Part shown: positions 57,156-64,000 of the stretch, piece after piece
Layout of the letters: each line of letters begins with the position of its first letter
How positions within the stretch are numbered: position 1 is the first letter of the stretch
Assembly (NCBI GenBank): GCA_041600415.1
Contig: JBFIKF010000002.1
Span: 248,001-312,000, forward strand
DNA from: JBFJKD01 sp041600415
GTDB lineage: Bacteria > Pseudomonadota > Gammaproteobacteria > Pseudomonadales > Porticoccaceae
Length of the DNA: 64,000 nt
Direction of reading: 5' to 3'
Notes under the pieces: model-generated
Database searches by the model: none
Told to the model about the DNA's origin: nothing
What the model saw: the letters and a program-made list of their open reading frames with translations, nothing else
Program-made: the position numbers and the translations under genes

Positions 57156-59393
57156 TCAATCGTGCAGTCGGGTAACATCTATCACGTTGGGAATTTGGCG
57201 CAGTTTGGCCATCAGCGCACTGAGCTCTTCCATTCCGGTGACATCAATCGTAACCTCTGTCAAATTACCGCTTTCGCTGCGTTCCGCCGAAGTCAGCGAA
57301 ACAATGAACAGGCCCGCCTTATCAATGGTAGCGGTGATATCCTTGAGCAGGCCGGTGCGATCATAGGAATGAATACCCACTTTAACCGCGTAAGTTTGTT
57401 GTGGCGTGCCCCCCCAACTGACTTGTAATACCCGTTGCGGATCGATACTCTGCAAACGCAGCAGGTTGCCACAGTCGGCACGATGCACCGTAACCCCGCG
57501 CCCTGCGGTGATATAACCACCCACCGCATCTCCCGGAATGGGAGAACAACAACCCGCTAGTCGCGTCAGTAGATCGCCGACCCCGTAGATATAAAAATCA
57601 GATTTCCCAAAACGTGCTGCACGTTTACGCCGCTTGTGTTTGGCCAGCTCGGGAGCAAGTCCAAGCTGGGTCTGCGCCGCGTGAACCACCTGTTCCAACC
57701 CCACGTCGCCAGCGCCGATTGCGGCATACAAACCCTCTTCGTTATGTTTGTTAAAACGCTCCGCCAGTTCCTGCAGGTCGGGTGCATGAATACCAAGCTG
57801 ACGAAATTCAGCGTTCAGCAATTGAGTTCCCGCCGCCACATTCTGTTCACGGTGTTGTGCCCTGAACCACTGCTGAACTTTGGCCCGCCCTCTGGAGGTG
57901 TGCAAGTATCCAAGTGATTTCAGCAGCCAGTCACGGCTCGGCTTGTCCTGTTTACCAGTGATAATATGCACCTGGTCACCGGTCTTCAAAACGGTATTAA
58001 GTGGTACGATTTTGCCGTTCAGTTTCGCCCCACGGCAACGATGCCCTATCTGAGTATGTACGCTATACGCAAAATCGAGAGGCGTTGCGCCAAACGGCAA
58101 ATCAATCACATGTCCTTCGGGGGTAAATACATAAACGCGATCCGGTGAGCTATCGAGGCGCAAGAATTCCTTGACGTTCTCATCCTCGATCTCCTCGTGC
58201 CACTCCAGCACCTGACGCAGCCAGGCAATTTTGTCCTCGTAACTTGCACCCGCGATGTTTTTTGCATCGGTGCCTTTATATTGCCAGTGCGCGCACACTC
58301 CGTATTCGGCCTCCTGATGCATTTCAAAGGTGCGTATCTGTATTTCCACCACCTTGCGCCCAGGACCAATAACAGCGGTGTGTAAGGAGCGATAGCCGTT
58401 CTCTTTGGGCGACGCGATATAATCGTCAAACTCTCTGGGAATATTGCGCCACTTGCTGTGTACGATCCCGAGTACGCCATAACAATCGTCAACGGTGGGC
58501 ACCAATACTCGCACCGCCCTGATGTCGTATACCTGAGAAAAACCAATATCATTGCGATGCATCTTGCGCCAGATACTATAAATATGTTTGGCGCGACCAG
58601 TGACGGCTCCCTCCTTACCGATTTTTCGCAGCTCGCTTTCGATAGTCGTCGTCACCTCGTCAATGTAGTACTGTCGATCGAGACGTTTTTCATCGAGCAA
58701 TTTGGCTATTTGCTGATATTCGTCGGGCTCCAGATAACGAAAGGCCAGGTCCTCCAGCTCCCATTTCAGATGCCCTACGCCAAGTCGATGGGCAAGTGGT
58801 GCGTAGACATCAAAAATTTCTCGCGCCACCCGAACACGCTTGTGCTCTGAAGCTGATTTCAGTGCGCGAATCGCGCAGGTGCGCTCAGCAAGTTTGATTA
58901 GCGCGACGCGCACATCGTCGATAATGGAAACCAGCATTTCCCGAACTTTGGCCGCCTGTAAGGCACTGGCATGTCCAAAAACCTCGCGCTCGGAATCGTT
59001 GCGCAGTGTACTGATTACCGCCATGCGCAATACGCTCGCAATCAGGTCGGCCACCCGATCACCAAAATTACGCCGCACGGCTTCCAACGGCAGCTTTCCT
59101 TCCCGTACGGCACGGTATAAAAGAGCTGCTTGTAACCCCTCGTGGTCCATATGTAAATCGGCGAGGATTTCCGCCATTTCAAGACCCGTGCGAAAACTAC
59201 TGGTGCCCGGTGCCCAGATATTGTCCTCTACAATGGCGCGTTCTTCGGCAGCCCAACTATGTTCACAGGCCAACTGGATAGCGGCAACCGCGGCAGGACT
59301 CCACTGGTATTTGCGCGTCATGACCTCAAGCCAGTCGTGCAACTCAATGGTGACGCCATTTTTTAACGAAAGAACTTCGCGAACTTTAACCAT
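57156..59393 (-). CDS. relA: (p)ppGpp synthetase RelA
   Basis: The 745-residue long RSH enzyme makes ppGpp on stalled ribosomes. The N-terminal HD domain is degenerate, without the HDxxED hydrolase motif (LYRAVREGKL instead), as in RelA but not SpoT. The synthetase domain has the EFDDYIASPKENGYRSLHTA segment. TGS (HVIDLPFGATPLDFAYSVH), helical, zinc-finger (LAGCCSPIPGDAVGGYI) and ACT domains follow in order, giving the E. coli length (744). It should produce the stringent response that in turn affects rmf and stable-RNA promoters. Confidence 0.97.
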   Translation of the reverse strand: MVKVREVLSLKNGVTIELHDWLEVMTRKYQWSPAAVAAIQLACEHSWAAEERAIVEDNIWAPGTSSFRTGLEMAEILADLHMDHEGLQAALLYRAVREGKLPLEAVRRNFGDRVADLIASVLRMAVISTLRNDSEREVFGHASALQAAKVREMLVSIIDDVRVALIKLAERTCAIRALKSASEHKRVRVAREIFDVYAPLAHRLGVGHLKWELEDLAFRYLEPDEYQQIAKLLDEKRLDRQYYIDEVTTTIESELRKIGKEGAVTGRAKHIYSIWRKMHRNDIGFSQVYDIRAVRVLVPTVDDCYGVLGIVHSKWRNIPREFDDYIASPKENGYRSLHTAVIGPGRKVVEIQIRTFEMHQEAEYGVCAHWQYKGTDAKNIAGASYEDKIAWLRQVLEWHEEIEDENVKEFLRLDSSPDRVYVFTPEGHVIDLPFGATPLDFAYSVHTQIGHRCRGAKLNGKIVPLNTVLKTGDQVHIITGKQDKPSRDWLLKSLGYLHTSRGRAKVQQWFRAQHREQNVAAGTQLLNAEFRQLGIHAPDLQELAERFNKHNEEGLYAAIGAGDVGLEQVVHAAQTQLGLAPELAKHKRRKRAARFGKSDFYIYGVGDLLTRLAGCCSPIPGDAVGGYITAGRGVTVHRADCGNLLRLQSIDPQRVLQVSWGGTPQQTYAVKVGIHSYDRTGLLKDITATIDKAGLFIVSLTSAERSESGNLTEVTIDVTGMEELSALMAKLRQIPNVIDVTRLHD

Positions 59394-59438
59394 AGCGCTT
59401 GATTACCAACGGAGCGGTGTTAGATTGGCTTTTCACAA

Positions 59439-60329
59439 TCAGGAGCCAAACACCCCGGAGGACAGATAGCGATCACCGCGATCACACACTATCGCCACGA
59501 TTAATGCATTTTCCGATTGCGCGGCGAGTTGCAGCGCGCCGGCAACCGCTCCGCCTGAAGATACGCCGCAAAAAATGCCTTCCTTGCGCGCCAGATCGCG
59601 CATGGTACGCTCTGCGTCAACCTGCTCAATATCGAGAATTTGGTCGACACGATGTGCATCGAAAATCCCCGGTAGATATTCCTGTGGCCAGCGACGTATG
59701 CCGGGGATACTCGAACCTTCCCGCGGTTGCAGACCAACGATAGTAATATCCGGGTTCATTTTTTTTAGATAGCGCGAAACGCCCATGATGGTGCCGGTGG
59801 TGCCCATGGAACTCACAAAATGGGTGATTTTACCCTCCGTCTGACGCCAAATTTCGGGGCCGGTACCCTCTTCATGCGCGCGGGGGTTGTCATCGTTGTT
59901 GAACTGGTCCAACACTTTGCCTTTGCCCTGGGCGGCCATTTGCAGCGCCAGATCCCGCGCCCCTTCCATACTGGCCTGTTGGCTGACCAACACCAGCTCG
60001 GCACCGTAGGCGGTCATGGCGTCCTTGCGTTCGGCGGTCATGTTATCGGGCATCACCAGGATCATGCGGTAACCCTTGATGGCCGCGACCATCGCCAACG
60101 CTATCCCCGTGTTGCCACTGGTCGCTTCGATAAGCGTGTCACCGGGCCGAATATCGCCGCGAGCCTCGGCGTGCTGGATCATGCTGAGCGCAGGTCGATC
60201 CTTGACGGAGCCCGCCGGATTATTACCCTCCAGCTTGACCAGAATAGTGTTGTTTACACCCGCTGCCAGGCGCTGCAAGCGCACCACGGGTGTGTTGCCG
60301 ATACATGATTCAATCGTCGCAAAAGCCAT
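59439..60329 (-). CDS. cysM: Cysteine synthase B (CysM)
   Basis: The 296-residue PLP enzyme makes cysteine from O-acetylserine and sulfide or thiosulfate. The PLP lysine is in GSVKDRPAL, the substrate loop TSGNTG follows, and the glycine-rich phosphate-binding loop is SSMGTTGTIMG. The CysM rather than CysK branch is supported by the start ATIESCIGNTPVVRLQRL and RRWPQEYLP. It stands directly upstream of relA (45 bp) on the same strand; the rlmD gene usually between them in pseudomonads is missing here. Confidence 0.94.
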   Translation of the reverse strand: MAFATIESCIGNTPVVRLQRLAAGVNNTILVKLEGNNPAGSVKDRPALSMIQHAEARGDIRPGDTLIEATSGNTGIALAMVAAIKGYRMILVMPDNMTAERKDAMTAYGAELVLVSQQASMEGARDLALQMAAQGKGKVLDQFNNDDNPRAHEEGTGPEIWRQTEGKITHFVSSMGTTGTIMGVSRYLKKMNPDITIVGLQPREGSSIPGIRRWPQEYLPGIFDAHRVDQILDIEQVDAERTMRDLARKEGIFCGVSSGGAVAGALQLAAQSENALIVAIVCDRGDRYLSSGVFGS

Positions 60330-60500
60330 AGGTAGCCAACGCCTCGGTCATATTCAGATCGTGTATTTTACTCTAGCTGCGCGGCCCGTGCCGACACCGC
60401 GAATTGACGTTAAGATTCGTTAGCTATATCAACCTGACGTTTGCGAAACGTCCACGGAAGTATACCGCCGAGCGTGTAAAACACAGGGCTTGCCTGCCCC

Positions 60501-60875
60501 TCAGCGACTTACCACGACAAAGGCTAACGCGTATTCTTTTTCATCCGCCAGGCTCACATGTACGTGGCGAGCGCCGCGCGTCTCAAATAAACGCAACGCC
60601 GCTCCGGTAAACTCCAGCGCCGGCGAACCTGCGGCATCGTTCACAATACTGATTTCCTGCCACGATATTTTTCCAATGCCTGTGCCCAGCGCCTTACTAG
60701 CAGCCTCTTTGCCGGCAAAACGTTTGGCCAGATAGCTAGCAGGTGAGTGGTGTTTACTGAATATTGCCAGCTCCTGCGGCGATAATATGCGCTGCGCAAA
60801 ACGCTTACCCCAGCGTTCCAGGGATTGTTCGATCCGTGCGCACCGCACCAGATCCGTCCCCACACCCAGAATCAC
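60501..60875 (-). CDS. acpS: Holo-[acyl-carrier-protein] synthase
   Basis: The 124-residue enzyme transfers phosphopantetheine from CoA to the acyl carrier protein. Motifs are ILGVGTDLVRCARIE (Mg ligand Asp) and RFAGKEAASKALGTG (Glu and Lys of the active site). Its ATG overlaps the recO stop (ATGA), so it is translated from the same transcript. In E. coli and Pseudomonas pdxJ lies between recO and acpS; that gene is absent here. Confidence 0.96.
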   Translation of the reverse strand: MILGVGTDLVRCARIEQSLERWGKRFAQRILSPQELAIFSKHHSPASYLAKRFAGKEAASKALGTGIGKISWQEISIVNDAAGSPALEFTGAALRLFETRGARHVHVSLADEKEYALAFVVVSR

Positions 60876-61609
60876 TGTACCGCACTCCCCTGATTAGAAA
60901 GTCCGCGAAAAAATTCCCGGCTGCGCAGTGGCCGGCCACCAAGATGGGCATCGAGCGCGATCCGCAGCAAGCGCTTGGCCGCGCGTCGGACCACCTCGCT
61001 GGTAAAGTTGCCGGCAGCTATAGCTTGTAAATCAGCCCCTTTGAAAACATTTCCGCTATTACCGCTGGCGCCATCAGAGGCGAGCACAAATCCATCTTCC
61101 GCCACGAAGCGATACCAGCGCTGCACTTCGACAGGATCCCCTGAAATAGCTTCCGTATCGAGAGCAATGCCATAGCCGAGCTGCTCCAGCAGTAGCAATT
61201 CAAAGCCGCGCAGCAAAGGTTCCGCATCCCTGGTGCCGGGCAGCAGACGCACGACCTCCACATAGGCGTCAAACAATTCTGGATGTGGATCGTGTTCAGG
61301 TAGTAAACGCGTCATCAGTTCATTAACGTACAGACCGATGTAGAGAGTCCTGCCACTCCAATGGGATATAAGACCGCTTGGTTCCGCGTTGACCAATGTT
61401 TTCAATTCGCTACGTCCACGCCAGTGGGCCGCCAGCGGCACGAACGTTTGTAGCTTTTTGGATGCCCCTTTGCGCGGACCGCGGGTACCGTTCGCGACAA
61501 CTCGGAAGCGTCCGTGTGCGCGGCAAAATAAATCCACCAGCTGACTATTTTCCCGGTACGGACGGGTATGTAAAATAAATGCTTGGTCACTTTGTGTGAG
61601 GTGCTGCAT
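60872..61609 (-). CDS. recO: DNA repair protein RecO
   Basis: The 245-residue protein of the RecFOR pathway loads RecA on SSB-coated DNA. The OB-fold N-terminus is AFILHTRPYRENSQLVDLFCRAHGRFRVVANGTRGPRKG, and the C-terminal helical part includes GFELLLLEQLGYGI. The zinc Cys cluster seen in some species is not present, as in E. coli. ATG at 61609 follows GAGG by six bases; an in-frame ATG at 61624 lacks a ribosome site. It is 24 bp after era. Confidence 0.93.
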   Translation of the reverse strand: MQHLTQSDQAFILHTRPYRENSQLVDLFCRAHGRFRVVANGTRGPRKGASKKLQTFVPLAAHWRGRSELKTLVNAEPSGLISHWSGRTLYIGLYVNELMTRLLPEHDPHPELFDAYVEVVRLLPGTRDAEPLLRGFELLLLEQLGYGIALDTEAISGDPVEVQRWYRFVAEDGFVLASDGASGNSGNVFKGADLQAIAAGNFTSEVVRRAAKRLLRIALDAHLGGRPLRSREFFRGLSNQGSAVQ

Positions 61610-61633
61610 GTCAGGCCTCGTCATTCAACCGAA

Positions 61634-62530
61634 CTAATCCCGGTATCCCAGACTGCGCAATGCCCGTTCGTCGTCGGACCAGCCACTGCGCACCTTAACC
61701 CACATGTTCAACATAACTTTACCGCCAAAGAGCCGCTCCATGTCGAGGCGCGCCTGGCGGCCAATCAACTTGATACGCGCCCCATTTTCGCCGATCAGTA
61801 TTTTCTTTTGTCCATCCCGCTCGACCAAAATCAATGCGCTGATATGTCTGACAGCCCCGCGCTGTTCAAACTCCTCTATTTCAACTGTGACCTGATAGGG
61901 GACCTCCGCGCCCAACTGCCGCGTAATTTTTTCCCGCACTATCTCCGCCGCGAGGAACCGTTCGCTACGATCTGTAATCTGATCGTCTGCAAAGAAAAAA
62001 TCGCCCACGGGTATATGTTGCCGAATAACTGATTCGAGTTTTTTTAAGTTCTTATTTTGTAGTGCGGACAACGGTATAAATTCAGCCGCAGGCAATAATT
62101 TTTTCAGCGTTTCGATATGTGGCAACAGGTCGCTCTGATCCGTCAGACGGTCAACTTTGTTAAGCGCCACCACCACCGGAATATTGGTCGCGCTCACCGC
62201 CGTTGCGACGGCAATATCTGCCGCGGTCCATACCAGACGATCGACGACAAATACGATAACATCAACATCGCGCATGGCACTTTGAGCAGCGCGATTCATA
62301 TAGCGATTAATGGCCTTACTCTGTTCACCATGTAAACCGGGCGTGTCCACAAACACCAGTTGACAGGAACCCTCTGTTTTGATGCCACGTACCTGATGGC
62401 GTGTGGTTTGCGGTTTGCGCGACGTGATACTGAGCTTAACCCCAAGCAGGTGATTCAGCAGTGTCGATTTACCCACATTGGGACGCCCGACAATGGCGAC
62501 AAAACCGCTATAAGTAGTTTCACCGGTCAT
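61634..62530 (-). CDS. era: GTPase Era
   Basis: The 298-residue GTPase binds 16S rRNA and helps 30S assembly. G motifs are GRPNVGKST (G1), FVDTPG (G3) and ALNKVD (G4); a C-terminal KH domain contains KKILIGENGARIKLIG. It overlaps the rnc gene by 11 bases on the same strand, the standard rnc-era coupling. Confidence 0.97.
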   Translation of the reverse strand: MTGETTYSGFVAIVGRPNVGKSTLLNHLLGVKLSITSRKPQTTRHQVRGIKTEGSCQLVFVDTPGLHGEQSKAINRYMNRAAQSAMRDVDVIVFVVDRLVWTAADIAVATAVSATNIPVVVALNKVDRLTDQSDLLPHIETLKKLLPAAEFIPLSALQNKNLKKLESVIRQHIPVGDFFFADDQITDRSERFLAAEIVREKITRQLGAEVPYQVTVEIEEFEQRGAVRHISALILVERDGQKKILIGENGARIKLIGRQARLDMERLFGGKVMLNMWVKVRSGWSDDERALRSLGYRD

Positions 62531-63206
62531 CGCTTTCCCCCAGTAACCGCAAGGCCTCCGCCGCCGCTACCTGCTCTGCCTTGCGACGACTCGACGCGAC
62601 ACCCTGAACTATTTTACTCATGCCCGGCACACGACAACGCAATGTGAAAGTTTGTTGGTGGGGTTCACCATTCACATCGACTATTTCGTATTGTGGCAAC
62701 CCCTGTCCCCGGGCCTGCACATATTCCTGCAGCCGTGTTTTGGGATCCTTGTATTCTTTTTCAGCTTGAATCGCAATCAAACTATCCGCAAACCAGCGCA
62801 AAATACAAGCTTGGGTTTCACCCAGACCAGCGTCGAGATAGATAGCGCCGATGATTGCTTCCAGCGTATCAGCAAGCATCGAGTCCCGGTGGCCACCGCC
62901 TGTTTTGGTTTCCCCACGACCAAGACGCAGATAGTCCATCAGGGTGAGTTTACGCGCGATACCAGCCAACGTGCCCTGTTTGACCAGTTGCGCTCGCAAG
63001 CGGCTTAAATCGCCTTCTTTCGCGGTTTCAAAGCGGCCATACAAATAATCACTAATTACCAGATCAAGTACCGCGTCGCCGAGGAATTCGAGGCGTTCAT
63101 TATGTTTCGCGCCACTACTACGATGGGTCAGCGCCTGTTGCAACAACCCCTCATCGTTAAAACGATGGCCAAGGGTATCACAAAATTTCGCCAGCCCAGC
63201 GGCCAC
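62520..63206 (-). CDS. rnc: Ribonuclease III
   Basis: The 228-residue endonuclease cuts double-stranded RNA in rRNA and mRNA processing. The catalytic signature is NERLEFLGDAVLD with DTLEAIIGAIYLDAG as the second acidic cluster. A double-stranded RNA-binding domain (about 155-225, ends RRKAEQVAAAEALRLLG) follows. The length matches E. coli (226). In many species RNase III cleaves its own leader; that cannot be judged here. It is 3 bp downstream of the DUF4845 gene. Confidence 0.97.
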   Translation of the reverse strand: MAAGLAKFCDTLGHRFNDEGLLQQALTHRSSGAKHNERLEFLGDAVLDLVISDYLYGRFETAKEGDLSRLRAQLVKQGTLAGIARKLTLMDYLRLGRGETKTGGGHRDSMLADTLEAIIGAIYLDAGLGETQACILRWFADSLIAIQAEKEYKDPKTRLQEYVQARGQGLPQYEIVDVNGEPHQQTFTLRCRVPGMSKIVQGVASSRRKAEQVAAAEALRLLGESDDR

Positions 63207-63209
63207 TTA

Positions 63210-63581
63210 TCAGTCGCGTCCGGCAGTATCGTAAACATTATCAAACTTCACCACTACGTCAATATTTCCCATAAATGACACCCGTTTTTCATACGCCATA
63301 CTGACGACGGTATGGGTTTTCTGCCTATCGACCTTTACTTCCCGCGCGGTAATATCGCGCACGCCGTTAATGGTGAACAATTTATCCAGGATACGTCTGA
63401 TTTGCGCGTCGGATATTTCGTGCGTTTTCTCGTTTTTTAACGATTTGATTGAAGCGGCCACAAAATAATTATCCAGATAAAGCGGGCCTAGTTTAAATAA
63501 TGCGGTCAAGAAAAATCCAATCACAGCCAGCAGAACGAGCATACTCAAAGACGACATGCCTTGCTGATACCTTCCTTTCAT
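63210..63581 (-). CDS. DUF4845 membrane protein
   Basis: The 123-residue protein has one N-terminal membrane segment (about 10-28, SSLSMLVLLAVIGFFLTALF) preceded by a short basic head and a G/QGMSS pattern like type IV pilin-like leaders, though this is likely coincidental. The rest is a periplasmic domain (DNYFVAASIKSL..., ending in VVKFDNVYDTAGRD). The family lies between lepB and rnc in Pseudomonas (PA0769-like, from memory). The function is unknown. Confidence 0.88.
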   Translation of the reverse strand: MKGRYQQGMSSLSMLVLLAVIGFFLTALFKLGPLYLDNYFVAASIKSLKNEKTHEISDAQIRRILDKLFTINGVRDITAREVKVDRQKTHTVVSMAYEKRVSFMGNIDVVVKFDNVYDTAGRD

Positions 63582-63617
63582 CGTAGCACCCTCCCGATTG
63601 TCCCGATAAGATCCACC

Positions 63618-64000
63618 TCAGTGTATTTTTCCCACGCCTTCAAACCCCGGCAGGCTCAACAGGCTTTCCCAGTGCATCCACACCACAAAAGCCTTGCCGA
63701 CAATATTCTGCTCCGGGACAGCTCCCCAGGCGCGACTGTCGTAACTATTATCCCGGTTATCACCCACCATAAAATAATGTCCCTCTGGAACGACCCTGGT
63801 CACGTTGCGCCCAAACGCCGTTGGCGGAATACGTTTTCGCATCAAATGCACCACCCCATCGAGGTTTTCCTCCATGGTTCGATAGCCGAGTTCCTGTTCA
63901 CCCTGATTACCCGCCAGCGTCTGCGGCATCTTCGTGCCGTTAATATACAGATTATTATCCAGGATCTGCACCTCGTCGCCCGGTAACCCGATCACTCTTT
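63618..64000 (-). CDS. lepB: Signal peptidase I, N-terminus beyond the window
   Basis: The 3' part of lepB: the frame runs through 64000 and the first complete residues read RVIGLPGDEV, box D of signal peptidases, whose catalytic Lys stands just before (cut by the window edge). Box E GDNRDNSYDSRAWG follows. The enzyme removes signal peptides in the periplasm. The N-terminal membrane segments and catalytic Ser are outside. It precedes DUF4845 by 36 bp on the same strand. Confidence 0.96.
   Translation of the reverse strand, partial: RVIGLPGDEVQILDNNLYINGTKMPQTLAGNQGEQELGYRTMEENLDGVVHLMRKRIPPTAFGRNVTRVVPEGHYFMVGDNRDNSYDSRAWGAVPEQNIVGKAFVVWMHWESLLSLPGFEGVGKIH

Noticed and set aside
57156..59393. 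RelA as a bifunctional SpoT/Rel enzyme
   Set aside because: The HD hydrolase motif is degenerate, as expected for RelA, and the gene neighbours are those of relA.
63210..63581. DUF4845 protein as a type IV pilin
   Set aside because: The short basic head and the GMSS sequence look a little like a prepilin leader, but the rest matches the DUF4845 family and its fixed place between lepB and rnc.
1..64000. Mobile elements, prophage, CRISPR or defence islands
   Set aside because: No transposase, integrase, phage structural gene, spaced direct repeats, toxin-antitoxin pair or restriction gene was found among the frames.

Overview
The window is a 64 kb piece of a gammaproteobacterial chromosome. 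Gene content and order resemble Pseudomonas and especially the marine Cellvibrionales-type relatives: nagZ-lexA-topA with the small DUF genes between them, rlmKL-rmf-pyrD, the moxR/DUF58/DUF4381/vWA/vWA-TPR/BatD cluster, pepN-DUF2797-yeaC-rhomboid-nadK, tsaB near adk, mazG-relA-cysM, and lepB-DUF4845-rnc-era-recO-acpS. The taxonomic placement is inferred from synteny recalled from memory; no 16S gene is present. Nearly all of the sequence is ordinary, dense, vertically inherited housekeeping DNA. I saw no insertion sequence, prophage, CRISPR array, attachment site or replication origin.

Layout. 1-4 kb: a diguanylate cyclase, an anchored esterase, a YqaA/DedA-like membrane protein and S-methyl-5'-thioinosine phosphorylase. 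4-10.2 kb: a Cus-type Cu(I)/Ag(I) tripartite efflux operon led by a small Cys/His/Met-containing exported protein. 10.2-17.4 kb: an MscS channel, nagZ, a DUF6763 protein, lexA with its SOS operator lying on its promoter, two small conserved proteins and topA. 17.6-26.6 kb: a universal stress protein, soluble lytic transglycosylase, TatD nuclease, a hydrolase, a glutaredoxin-like protein with rlmKL, rmf and pyrD. 26.8-34.3 kb: a six-gene, fully overlapping MoxR/vWA (Bat-like) operon followed by a MenI-like thioesterase. 34.3-45.1 kb: an aldo/keto reductase, rhodanese, RimK paired with an M14-type deacylase, a class II amidotransferase, a small helical protein, pepN, DUF2797, yeaC, a rhomboid protease and nadK. 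45.3-46.1 kb: tRNA-Asp and tRNA-Val with a clear promoter, then queD. 46.2-54.2 kb: a polytopic membrane protein, a group of oxidoreductases (a zinc alcohol dehydrogenase broken by an 8-bp tandem duplication, an LLM flavin enzyme, an SDR, a hydroxyisobutyrate-dehydrogenase-like enzyme), an M18 aminopeptidase, uppP and tsaB. 54.3-64 kb: a histone H1-like Lys/Ala-rich protein with an AT-hook, adk, mazG, relA, cysM, then the acpS-recO-era-rnc-DUF4845-lepB run (read right to left), with lepB cut by the window end.

Most notable points: the 8-bp duplication that breaks the alcohol dehydrogenase; the small exported protein heading the Cus operon; the probable CTG start of the DUF4381 gene; three back-to-back hairpins between rmf and pyrD; the H1-like AT-hook protein preceded by an AT-rich leader; RimK paired with an M14 deacylase without RimB; and missing neighbours (sulA after lexA, pdxJ between recO and acpS, rlmD next to relA). 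I found no clear evidence for a wholly new biological system; the least characterised candidates are the small Cus-linked protein and the MoxR/vWA operon.
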